Below, in pieces: positions 59,401 to 64,000 of a stretch of 64,000 nt of DNA (position 1 is its first letter; each line of letters opens with the position of its first letter). The DNA is taken from assembly GCF_037975245.1 (NCBI RefSeq), contig NC_092575.1:6244501-6308500 (forward strand). Direction: 5' to 3'. Below the pieces are notes generated by a model. The model was not told where the DNA came from, did no database searches, and saw only the letters and a list, made by a program, of their open reading frames with translations. The stretch comes from Apostichopus japonicus (Eukaryota > Echinodermata > Holothuroidea > Aspidochirotida > Stichopodidae). A program made the position numbers and the translations under genes.

Positions 59401-62133
59401 AGAAATGTCAACAGCCATGAAGCTTTCCAGAGAACATGACATCCAACAACCTCTGCTACTAAATAATATTTCATATATAGGGGGGGGGGGGTAAAACAAA
59501 TTTTTTATCTTCTGCTTAAATAATGCAACCCTGTGAAGTCTCTAGCTTTCAGTATTTGTTGACAAGGCTGCAGTAAATGGTTAATATCGTTCAGACATGG
59601 AAAATCCTTTGAATAGTTATGTCCTCTATTCACACAAGGAACTCTGCATTAAAGTAGAAACAATGTGTGGTGGGTGGTGCAAAATCATTCTGTAAAACCA
59701 GTCAAGCAGTCATTATGCATTATGTTTATGCCTCATGCCCATGACAGATAAACCATGATGTAGGTCAGTGAATTACATAATACAAAATTGCATAACAAAA
59801 TACAATGAGAAATAGTAAAGTGATATACGAACTTATAGTTTAGTTTAGTAGAAAAAAAAGGATCAGGAGGGACACTCAAGTCCCCATCAAAGGACCTTAT
59901 TATGCAAGGATGTATAGCAGTAATTGTATTCAGTAATCATAGTGTTTCAAGTGATGAATTCAGAGCCACCAAACCTGCTAGACAAAACTTGAACACTACA
60001 ATTATTCCCTAAGACTGGTATATATAGTAAGAAAGCTAACACTTAATTTAACTCTTTTATTCAGTCAGTGAATTATTGGCATTTCTATTTGATAACTTCC
60101 TCAGAAGTGTCAACTGGATTGTTATTTGATGTAAACTTGTAAAGTGCAAAGCTACTAGCTTTAATAAAACAATATATTTGTTTTCATAAACAAAACTTCC
60201 TTTCAAGAAGATGTTGTCAAACTAACTCCAGAAACAAATCTTTTACAAAATGCAAAATAGACATGTAACATTATGCAAAGGAATGTGTACTTAGTTTGCT
60301 GCATATTAAAGATGAATTGTTGTTTCATGACATCAGATTCATAACTTCAAATATAAAGTGTCTTATTCAGATCAGAACCAGAAGTCAATCTTTTATTAAT
60401 ATTTTTTTTCAATCGTGTCCTTTTTTTTTTAATTTGCCTTCAGAGATCTAGGACCAGTTCATAAGAGGTAACTTATGTCGGTGGCACCTTCATAAGGCTT
60501 ACTTTGTGTTGTTTTAATTTGCGCAGAAAGACTTTTTAATTGCACTTAAACTTAAATTTTGCATGATTAATTTATTTTCCGCTTTTTCCATTGTTTTTTG
60601 TTTTGTTGCTTTTGCTTTTTATCTTATATCTGTGATTTAATCTCGTAAGTAACATTAAAATGTAACTTTAACATCAGGAGCATGGAAGGAAAGCTATTGT
60701 TTTTGGTGAATATCATAACTTTTGCAGTCCTGAAGGCATATATATATATATATGTATCTGTGAAACATGATATCCTAAGATGAACAGTTCTGATACTTCA
60801 CACACTTTATCAGTAGAAAGGGAACGTTAACTACAAATTCATTCTTGTCCCATAATGAGATCAAGAAGGTTTCATGCTCTTGATGGAGTATGAATGGCAA
60901 TTCACTAGTTTATAGTTCTTTTCATGAAGCTCTTGTACCAGCCGATTCACACAGGGATTACAGTAACTACCGTAAATCTTAAAGTTTTGTACCACAGTAA
61001 AAACTGGGTTGTGCTGACAAATCTGATACATCGGTAGCATGTGCTATTAGGATTACAGTAAGAACTGAGGATATGTGTAATCCCACAAAATCCCAAAAAC
61101 TTGATTTGGTGGAATTACACATATCCTCAGTTCTTACTGTAATCCTAATAGCACCTGCTACCGATTTATAGCCGGATCCAGTTTATACTTTGGTACAAAA
61201 CTTACAATTTACAGTATTAACTGTGTTCTCTGTGTGTATCGGGTGCTTGTACATTAGTTTGGTCATTCTAGTCAAGTATTAGAAAAAAAGGCTTCAAACC
61301 AACACTCTTTCTTAATAATAGTATCCCAGATGCGGTCTTTGGATGTTCGTCAACTCTTCACAAGGTTCTCTGAAAACTAACAACAACAATACAAAATACA
61401 AAAAAATTTAAAATATAGTATCATCGGTCGCTTCAGTTGCATCCATGTTTGCAATCTGGCTAATGGATGAGATCATTTAGCATTTCTGCTTACTTTTACT
61501 TTTACTTTTTTTTTTTTTTTTGCTTGCTTGCTTTCCACTTTTTTAATTTCAAATTTGCATGCTTGTTGTGTTGCAAAGCTGTTGTTTTCATTTGTTTTAG
61601 TCCAGTGATGGCAGTAGTTGGCAAGTTAACATCCTGGAAGGTGTTTTTTCTTTTTTTGTTTATTGCTTTCTCTTCCCTTTTTCTCCCTCTCTATCTCCTG
61701 TATCCTTCTTGTAATGAGGAGACTGCTTCTGACCCGATAAATATCTGATGATTTAAACCTCTAAATATTGCTTTTCTGCCGAGTTCTTTTGAATATCTCT
61801 TATAGGAAATGGAGATCTGCTGATGCATAATTAATATTTGACAGTTCGCTTCTTCTTCTTCTTCTCCATCTGGATTTTTGCAGATCTCTGAAGCGAACCC
61901 TCGAGGAAGAATGCTCTGACCTCTCAGTCAGCAAACTTAGCCGCACTCTGTCGATTGCCTCGAGTCGGGATAACTCCTTCAGAGCTGCTATCGGGTCAAC
62001 TTTTCCAAGAAGGTCATCTCGTCTCGCTCCCACATCCTCGTCAGAAGATGAAGTCAATCCAGCCTGTGGATCTGTCAAGCTCTTCACGAGAAGGTCAAAT
62101 CAGGGTTGGCGGTCAAGACAACAAAAACATTAA
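14412..62133 (+). CDS. CIT: Citron (CIT) orthologue without kinase domain: coiled coil, C1, PH, CNH
   Basis: A 43-exon gene with every junction GT-AG and phase-continuous, coding about 2416 residues (2408 if 24-nt exon 42 is skipped). Citron is a Rho-binding scaffold of the cleavage furrow and midbody. Identity rests on long collinear similarity to vertebrate citron: [20 protein letters not shown] before the C1 domain, MKHNIPHRF and [13 protein letters not shown] in C1, [15 protein letters not shown] in PH, and [13 protein letters not shown] in CNH. The ATG at 14448 (context ACCATGG) lies in an exon starting at 14412 and has an in-frame TAA upstream, so at least one untranslated exon precedes it. 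The order matches the neuronal short form (citron-N), not citron kinase. MRCK is excluded because there is no C-terminal CRIB and C1, PH and CNH are citron-like. The coiled coil is much longer than in human citron. Confidence 0.92.
14448..17524 (+). CDS. CIT: Citron exons 1-5: start of coiled coil
   Basis: Coding exons 14448-14498 ([17 protein letters not shown]), 15009-15136, 15570-15732, 16247-16444 and 17408-17524 give about 219 residues. Exons 2 and 3 join within an AGG codon; the rest are phase 0. The sequence is charged helix from the first residues, with no kinase subdomains (no glycine loop, HRD or DFG). The acceptor of exon 1 is CTTCCATTGCAG at 14411. Confidence 0.8.
17525..19271 (+). 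other. Citron intron 5, no feature recognised
   Basis: The 1.7 kb between exons 5 and 6 is unique-looking AT-rich sequence with several short open frames on both strands (for example 17621-17896), none with codon bias or resemblance to a protein. No repeat boundary was found. Confidence 0.4.
19272..22866 (+). CDS. CIT: Citron exons 6-11: six identical-length 32-residue coiled-coil modules
   Basis: Exons 19272-19367, 19846-19941, 20519-20614, 20884-20979, 21695-21790 and 22771-22866 are each exactly 96 nt, phase 0 at both ends. The modules share a pattern: an acidic start (EIE, ELE, SIE, EVE, ELE), then QL or KM near position 8-10, EN or EK near 12, and a Lys/Glu-rich end closing in LK, LQ, VE, IE, VQ or IK. 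Examples are [16 protein letters not shown] and [16 protein letters not shown]. This looks like repeated duplication of one symmetric exon. Bounds were set from clear YAG/GTRAG signals in each case. Confidence 0.85.
23577..23940. mobile_element. hAT-like MITE, family A copy 1 (citron intron 11)
   Basis: The element starts CAGGTTTTCCCTAAC and ends GTTAGGGAACCCATG, inverted termini of the hAT type. The flanks TACTAGAC and TACTAGAG are an almost perfect 8-bp target duplication. It shares its body (CACGAACCCCCTGTGGATG near the left end, CACGCACCCCCTGGGG near the right) with copies at 32849 and 41238. It sits inside a purine-rich minisatellite that resumes after it. No transposase is encoded. Confidence 0.85.
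24110..25994 (+). CDS. CIT: Citron exons 12-15: coiled coil
   Basis: Exons 24110-24226 (39 codons), 24713-24816, 25256-25409 and 25809-25994 (62 codons). Exons 13 and 14 join within an AAA codon. The content is uninterrupted heptad-type sequence such as [20 protein letters not shown]-like segments. Exon 12 has the same 117-nt length as exon 5. Introns here are 0.4-0.5 kb with ordinary donors (GTAAGT). Confidence 0.8.
25045..25127. repeat. Minisatellite of about 25 bp (citron intron 13)
   Basis: Three to four units of CATTTGAAAGTCACTTTCAG with small changes. Confidence 0.75.
26690..26875. repeat. Imperfect tandem duplication in citron intron 15
   Basis: GGGGGCCATAA..TTAGTC, AATTAGGAC.TCTCA and GAGATTTGA each occur twice about 110-120 bp apart, with GAATGAAACCTATATAAGTA also doubled in between. 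The rest of the 1.1-kb intron (25995-27094) shows nothing else. Confidence 0.65.
27095..41206 (+). CDS. CIT: Citron exons 16-24: array of about 78-residue coiled-coil modules
   Basis: Exons 27095-27328, 28091-28324, 33343-33573, 34317-34526, 35142-35375, 37028-37450, 37973-38206, 39650-39877 and 40961-41206 have lengths 234, 234, 231, 210, 234, 423, 234, 228 and 246 nt, all phase 0 to phase 0. Several begin with a related motif ([28 protein letters not shown]) and continue with a Ser/Thr-rich patch and an E-L-x-x-x-R/K core. Exons 21 and 22 share GQSSSE..A.L and are nearly identical at DNA level over about 20 nt (GGTCAAAGTTCATC). Exon 21 is nearly double length and may be two fused modules. 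The array accounts for most of the extra length relative to human citron. Confidence 0.85.
28305..28560 (+). repeat. Tandem repeat that copies the exon 17 splice donor
   Basis: The exon 17 end (AAAAGAGTGAACTAATG/GTATGT, donor at 28325) recurs as AGGAGTGAAGTAATG/GTATGT at 28436 and AGGAGTGAACTAATG/GTATGT at 28561. G-rich spacers of about 111 and 125 bp separate them. A weaker fourth copy lies at about 30287-30325, after the transposon. Each copy is a plausible decoy 5' splice site. Confidence 0.85.
28569..30197. mobile_element. Non-autonomous hAT-like transposon, 1.6 kb (citron intron 17)
   Basis: The termini are TAGGGCTGTG on the left and CACAGCACTA on the right, flanked by a perfect 8-bp duplication GTATGTAT (28561-28568 and 30198-30205). 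Sub-terminal arrays of CGTTTAAACG occur at both ends in inverted sense. The internal frames (for example 28799-28596 on the minus strand, 29637-29885) do not resemble transposase, so it should depend on another element's transposase. Confidence 0.85.
30198..30520. repeat. GTAT microsatellite and G-rich minisatellite
   Basis: (GTAT)n at about 30198-30222 is followed by several imperfect units around ATGCTGTAGTTTGGGGGG to about 30510. It appears to continue the exon 17-derived array interrupted by the transposon. Confidence 0.7.
30890..31670. repeat. Diverged tandem duplication, about 430-bp unit
   Basis: Two consecutive blocks (about 30890-31250 and 31310-31670) share ordered words: TTACTTTG, CATGTC, ACAGGTGT..CTGTGACCTACTT or similar, TTTACATTTA, AAACACCTG, GCTATTGTTAA and CTCTGTGGG. 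They are clearly related but much diverged. Confidence 0.6.
32849..33307. mobile_element. hAT-like MITE, family A copy 2 (citron intron 17)
   Basis: It starts CAGGGTTTCCCTAAC and ends GTTAGGGAACCCCTG, with a perfect 8-bp duplication GTTTAGAC (32841-32848 and 33308-33315). The 459-bp body is the fullest of the three copies. The right end lies only 35 bp before the acceptor of exon 18, so it has replaced the normal branch-point neighbourhood. Confidence 0.9.
35705..36695. mobile_element. Foldback element with 22-bp tandem arrays as inverted termini (citron intron 20)
   Basis: The left end reads CACTTCGCCCAACAACCATT, then six or seven 22-bp units of CATTTCGCCCAACCAGCCTG type to about 35905. The right end (about 36520-36695) is the inverted array (GGTTGGGCGAAATGACCAGG) closing in the mirror image of the left terminus. 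The roughly 600-bp middle contains two copies of AACGTTCGGGAATT..AACGTTAC. The open frames through the array, on both strands, are by-products of the repeat. Confidence 0.85.
38241..38615. mobile_element. hAT-like MITE, family B (citron intron 22)
   Basis: It starts CAGGGGTGGGCAACCT and ends GGTTGCCCACCCCTG, with a perfect 8-bp duplication ATCAAGAT on both sides (38233-38240 and 38616-38623). The body has GGCCCGCGGGCCACATGCGG, typical of a widespread hAT-derived family. It inserted 34 bp after the exon 22 donor. Confidence 0.92.
40448..40900. mobile_element. Possible decayed hAT-like element (citron intron 23)
   Basis: The left end CAGTGGTTCCCAAGC is hAT-like. A partly matching inverted end (TTTTGGGAAGCAATAG) lies at about 40885-40900. 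No clear target duplication remains. A 14-nt G run precedes the right end. Confidence 0.4.
41238..41540. mobile_element. hAT-like MITE, family A copy 3, left end lost (citron intron 24)
   Basis: It begins within the family body (ATTATCCACAAACCCCCTG) and ends at the intact right terminus GTTAGGAAACCCCTG. The left terminus is missing and replaced by T-rich sequence directly after the exon 24 donor (41207). No target duplication was found. Confidence 0.8.
42060..43120. repeat. Higher-order minisatellite (citron intron 24)
   Basis: Units of about 115-120 bp carry CTTGTACTCACATTTAGATC, ACCAAGGGGT and GCATGTTTGAATCTAGTATA. The block containing CTTGCAACCTAGTACTC..CAGTGGGAGTTATACTTG at about 42105 recurs at about 42620, so a roughly 515-bp superunit is itself duplicated. 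Long open frames in all phases are repeat by-products. Confidence 0.85.
43253..46706 (+). CDS. CIT: Citron exons 25-29: distal coiled coil, Rho-binding region and polylysine hinge
   Basis: Exons 43253-43500, 44150-44285, 45696-45800, 46258-46398 and 46533-46706. Exons 25 and 26 join within an AGA codon. The segment includes [20 protein letters not shown] and ends with [20 protein letters not shown] followed by [10 protein letters not shown] (about 1586-1610) and the PLQ that precedes YKEL. This is the same order as vertebrate citron just before its C1 domain. By position it covers the Rho/Rac-binding end of the coiled coil (inference from human citron). Exon 29 ends at CTCTACAG/GTAAGA, and that junction is the first unit of the intron 29 satellite. 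Confidence 0.88.
44325..44632 (-). mobile_element. tRNA-derived SINE, copy 2 (citron intron 26)
   Basis: Same family as 2494-2815. On the minus strand the head has TTGGCTATGGCGTCAGAC and B box GGTTCGATTCC, with the same body and a TTATTATCATTATT-type tail. It begins about 40 bp after the exon 26 donor. Confidence 0.85.
45925..46210. repeat. 32-bp minisatellite (citron intron 27)
   Basis: About nine units of CTATAGTTTGTTGATTGTTG plus ACCTTATACAAT, with point changes, run to within 50 bp of the exon 28 acceptor. Confidence 0.85.
46690..47905 (+). repeat. Satellite in intron 29 made from the exon 29 splice donor
   Basis: Exon 29 ends GATACTGCCTCTACAG/GTAAGA at 46707. The junction with about 40 bp of intron (GGATACTGTAACACTCTGAT) is then repeated about 19 times, with donor-like CTCTACAG/GTAAGT or GTAAAT at 46765, 46834, 46892, 46957, 47015 and so on to about 47871. 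Spacings alternate between about 58 and 65-69 bp, so the mature unit is a dimer of about 125 bp. Read-through from exon 29 meets TAA five codons after the true donor. Confidence 0.92.
48556..50943 (+). CDS. CIT: Citron exons 30-32: Ser-rich linker and C1 zinc finger
   Basis: Exons 48556-48670, 49468-49800 and 50757-50943. Exon 30 completes the coiled coil. Exon 31 has a Ser/Pro-rich linker ([20 protein letters not shown]) and a basic run (SRSKRKK), then the C1 domain. The domain (about 1739-1791) runs from HNIPHRF to HTC with the full set of metal ligands: His, C-x2-C, C-x2-C, His-x2-C and C (CSVC, CQEC, CHPKC, HTC). It is split by an intron within the GAA codon of CQEC. In citron this atypical C1 is not a proven phorbol-ester receptor. 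Exon 32 ends with GWMKVQG, the first PH strand. Confidence 0.92.
50486..50702. repeat. Possible small inverted-terminal element (citron intron 31)
   Basis: It is bounded by TAGGGTTGTAA and TTCCAACCCTG, which match as inverted ends at 9 of 11 positions. The interior repeats ACTCG/GAGTC-type words. No target duplication is evident. Confidence 0.35.
51615..53330. mobile_element. Non-autonomous hAT-like transposon, 1.7 kb (citron intron 32)
   Basis: The termini TAGTGTTCAACCGATTA and TAATCGGTTGAACACTA are perfect 17-bp inverted repeats, flanked by a perfect 8-bp duplication CTTGTTGC (51607-51614 and 53331-53338). Sub-terminal arrays of CCGATTA-type words occur at both ends. No transposase frame is visible. 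Confidence 0.92.
53452..54314 (+). CDS. CIT: Citron exons 33-34: PH domain
   Basis: Exons 53452-53534 and 53947-54314; together with the end of exon 32 they make the PH domain (about 1829-1955). Visible elements are GWMKVQG, the second strand [17 protein letters not shown], and the C-terminal helix [17 protein letters not shown] with the conserved Trp. The junctions split a GGA and a GAC codon. The 1.7-kb hAT-like element at 51615-53330 sits in the intron dividing this domain. Confidence 0.9.
54350..54590. repeat. Minisatellite of about 62 bp (citron intron 34)
   Basis: Four imperfect units contain ACATGTGATGTAAAACTCAA and GTTTAACGGTAT. They begin about 35 bp after the exon 34 donor. Confidence 0.75.
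54816..59349 (+). CDS. CIT: Citron exons 35-41: citron homology (CNH) domain
   Basis: Exons 54816-54957, 56029-56138, 56776-56895, 57064-57175, 57723-57854, 58626-58788 and 59110-59349. The domain (about 1985-2290) is a predicted beta-propeller used for protein contacts in the Rho/Rac kinase and NIK families. Recognisable blocks are [84 protein letters not shown] and [20 protein letters not shown]. Each corresponds in order to vertebrate citron. Exon 41 continues into an acidic, Pro/Thr-rich linker. Confidence 0.92.
54958..56028 (+). other. Citron intron 35, little recognised
   Basis: Mostly unique AT-rich sequence. From about 55745 to 55980 the words TTCAATTTCTTTATTGCAG and AATAGGACAGATAATAATGA suggest the 3' end of an old retroposon, but no boundary could be set. 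Confidence 0.35.
57870..58380. repeat. Minisatellite of about 40-45 bp (citron intron 39)
   Basis: About eleven imperfect units of GATTCTACATGGAAACAGTA plus ACCATAGTAACTACTGAT begin 16 bp after the exon 39 donor. Confidence 0.8.
59350..60443 (+). other. Citron intron 41, no feature recognised
   Basis: AT-rich sequence with one G run (about 59481-59491) and no open frame or repeat that could be supported. Confidence 0.4.
60444..62133 (+). CDS. CIT: Citron exons 42-43: micro-exon and C-terminal tail
   Basis: Exon 42 is 60444-60467, only 24 nt (adds DLGPVHK), between a strong pyrimidine tract with CAG and an AG/GTAACT donor. Exon 43 starts at 61884 after TTTTTGCAG and ends at TAA 62131-62133. 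Exons 41 and 42 both end in phase 2, so exon 42 can be skipped without a frame change. The tail is Ser/Arg-rich ([27 protein letters not shown]) and stops at RQQKH. Vertebrate citron ends, from memory, in a QSSV PDZ ligand; none is present in this reading. Confidence 0.7.
60934..61253. repeat. Foldback element, about 150-bp inverted arms (citron intron 42)
   Basis: The inner arms 61031-61086 and 61109-61164 are reverse complements at 54 of 56 positions around a 22-nt loop. The outer arms (about 60934-61030 and 61165-61253) are also complementary, but diverged with small gaps (for example AAGTTTTGTACCA in both). No target duplication was determined. Confidence 0.85.
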
Positions 62134-64000
62134 AGATGTTATTAAAGGACATTTAAACAGGGTTGCCACTCTCTTGGGAAAAGTCAGAAATATTGATGTC
62201 AGAAATATTGATGTTATAATATGAAATATTGAAGTCAGAATATAAATGTTCTAAACATTTCAATAAACATGAAGTAGTCATAAACAATTACTTACCACAC
62301 AAAATCTAACGACAACATAATATCTACACGCCACACAATATCTGCACACCACGCAAGATCAGTTACAATTTTAAAAAATTTCAGAAAACATAACTCATCT
62401 GTTGGGGCAGAAGTTAAATAAAATTGATAAGTTGGTGTAAGAAGAACATTGGAATAATTTGAAATTTATAGTATTTACTTACTGGTGGTTTAAACAGTCT
62501 AAATCGAAAATCCTTGGTTAACCCTGCAAGAAAATGAATACTGCTGACCTCCAGACTGAACCAATGTACTAATTTCCATTACTGATTGAGAACTTTGGGT
62601 CATGGAAATTAGTTGTAAATATTCCACAATTGGCCAATTTTGTTGTAATTTAAGCGAAATCTTTGTATAATAGTAACCTTTAATAAGCAATGTAAATATC
62701 AGATGACTTTGAACAAGGTTGGTAAAGAGGGGGTAGGGGTTGGGGAAGGTTAGGCATCCACTTCACTATGGACATTTCATTTTATTATTAAGAATAATTG
62801 TCCTGCTTAAATATTTCATAACTTGTTTGTACCTTTTTTTCTTTGCCGTGTAAATATGCTCTTTTTGGTCTCTATGTGTGTGTTCAAGTGTCTGTGTGTG
62901 AAGTGATGGGTTTTATGTTTGTACTGCAGTAGGGAAGATATTGTGAACAAAGCTACCATTTAAAATAGTGTACGTGGTTTGATTGAAAGTTAAACAAGAT
63001 CTACTTCCGGAATATTTACTACACTTCACAGGCAGTTTACGAAATAAATTCTTCATATTTAGACTGACTTTTTTGTAGGCTTTCAAACTGGATCTATCTT
63101 GTCACAGATTGTCCAAATCGTAGAAATGGTGGATATGTTTGGTACATTCATTATATCAAGGGTCAAGCCCATTTATTGTAAATAAGACGGTTGTCTGTCG
63201 GTCAATTTTAATGTGCTATTGTTGGTTGACCCACAAGATATTTAACAATTTCAGACCATGGAGTAACTGGTACAAGTATTAGCTCTGATTTTTAAATTGT
63301 TGACATTTTGGTATTTGAGGTGGCAGGAAGGATTTTCGGAAGTTGTAATGGGCTTTCATGAAGCGGGGAATTTGGAGCGGTTGCTTGAAAAAACGAACAT
63401 GGAAATAACTATTCTCAGTAAAGAATGTTGATTTCTTTGGCCATATTTAGCATCTCTTATCTTTCGGTAAATTTGCTTTAACCGTCGTTACATCATATTG
63501 CATATCAAAATATCATAAATTTGTAAATTTAAACTTCCAAGTCACGCAGAAATAATATATTATGTATGATATAGTACCAAAATACAGGATTTTATAAGAA
63601 TTCCAGATGCAATGATGATACCATAAAGCAACTGGGACTTAAAATACCTGCCACTATGATTATAAGTGAAGTAGCCTACATGAAGTGCTTCTTGTATATA
63701 CAAAAAAAAATTAAAGTGAAATCCTATTCAAGCCTACTTTCCAATTTTGGGATACTGGCTGAGGGACTCTTCAACAACCTTTCTGTTAAGCTACTTTATA
63801 CACAGGTCTTGGACATTTTAAGTGATAAAGACCATTGAAGACCTCCATGGAAACTCACATAGATGTCTATCCTTGTCTATCACCCTCTCTCTGTCTCTTT
63901 ATGTCAAATGTCCCTTCATAAAGATTTCATTACTTTGTACCCAGAGGTCTTGTTGTTGCTGTTTCTGATTTCTAATAATTGTTTTAGTGAAACAGCAGTG
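62134..64000 (+). other. Citron 3' UTR and downstream flank
   Basis: No open frame with coding character was seen on either strand. The sequence is AT-rich; short frames such as 62690-62499 (minus) and 63656-63838 (plus) have no recognisable product. AATAAA words occur at 62262 and again near 63043. Nothing else could be supported. Confidence 0.5.
62262..62267 (+). terminator. CIT: Candidate polyadenylation signal of citron
   Basis: AATAAA occurs about 130 nt after the stop codon. Other AATAAA words occur further on, so the 3' end used cannot be fixed from sequence alone. Confidence 0.4.

Overview
This is animal (metazoan) genomic DNA. The genes are split into many short exons with GT-AG introns. 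The background is AT-rich, and the introns hold SINEs, non-autonomous hAT transposons, foldback elements and minisatellites. The proteins, the repeat style (tRNA-derived SINEs, frequent AGGCCT-rich words) and the gene neighbourhood fit an invertebrate deuterostome, perhaps an echinoderm such as a sea cucumber. The species is inference only. Exons were rebuilt by eye from reading frames, GT/AG signals and phase continuity, and no alignment was run.

Two genes account for nearly all coding sequence. On the minus strand (about 8426 down to 735, running off the left edge or ending in an exon not recognised) is a BICD-family-like cargo adaptor (BICDL1/BICDR type), a coiled-coil dynein-dynactin activator. 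Ten coding exons give about 562 residues, with a CC1 box (AAELG) and a Spindly-type motif (SLFEEL). On the plus strand (coding 14448-62133) is a citron (CIT) orthologue of 43 coding exons and about 2416 residues. It has a very long coiled coil (about 1-1660), a C1 zinc finger (about 1739-1791), a PH domain (about 1829-1955), a citron-homology CNH domain (about 1985-2290) and a Ser/Arg-rich tail. No kinase domain precedes the coiled coil: the first coding exon has an in-frame stop just upstream of its ATG.

The two genes are divergent, head to head, across about 6 kb (8427-14411). From memory, human CIT and BICDL1 are also divergent neighbours at 12q24.23, so this looks like an old linkage of two cytoskeletal scaffold genes, one acting with Rho at the midbody and the other with dynein.

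The most unusual features lie inside the citron gene. The coiled coil is built from repeated, phase-0 exon modules: six consecutive exons of exactly 96 nt, then a series of about 234 nt. Two introns contain tandem repeats that include the upstream exon's own 5' splice site, so intron 29 carries about 19 decoy donors. The introns also hold at least four hAT elements with visible 8-bp target duplications, a roughly 1-kb element with 22-bp arrays as inverted termini, and large palindromes. The right end (62134-64000) is 3' UTR and flank with no further gene seen.
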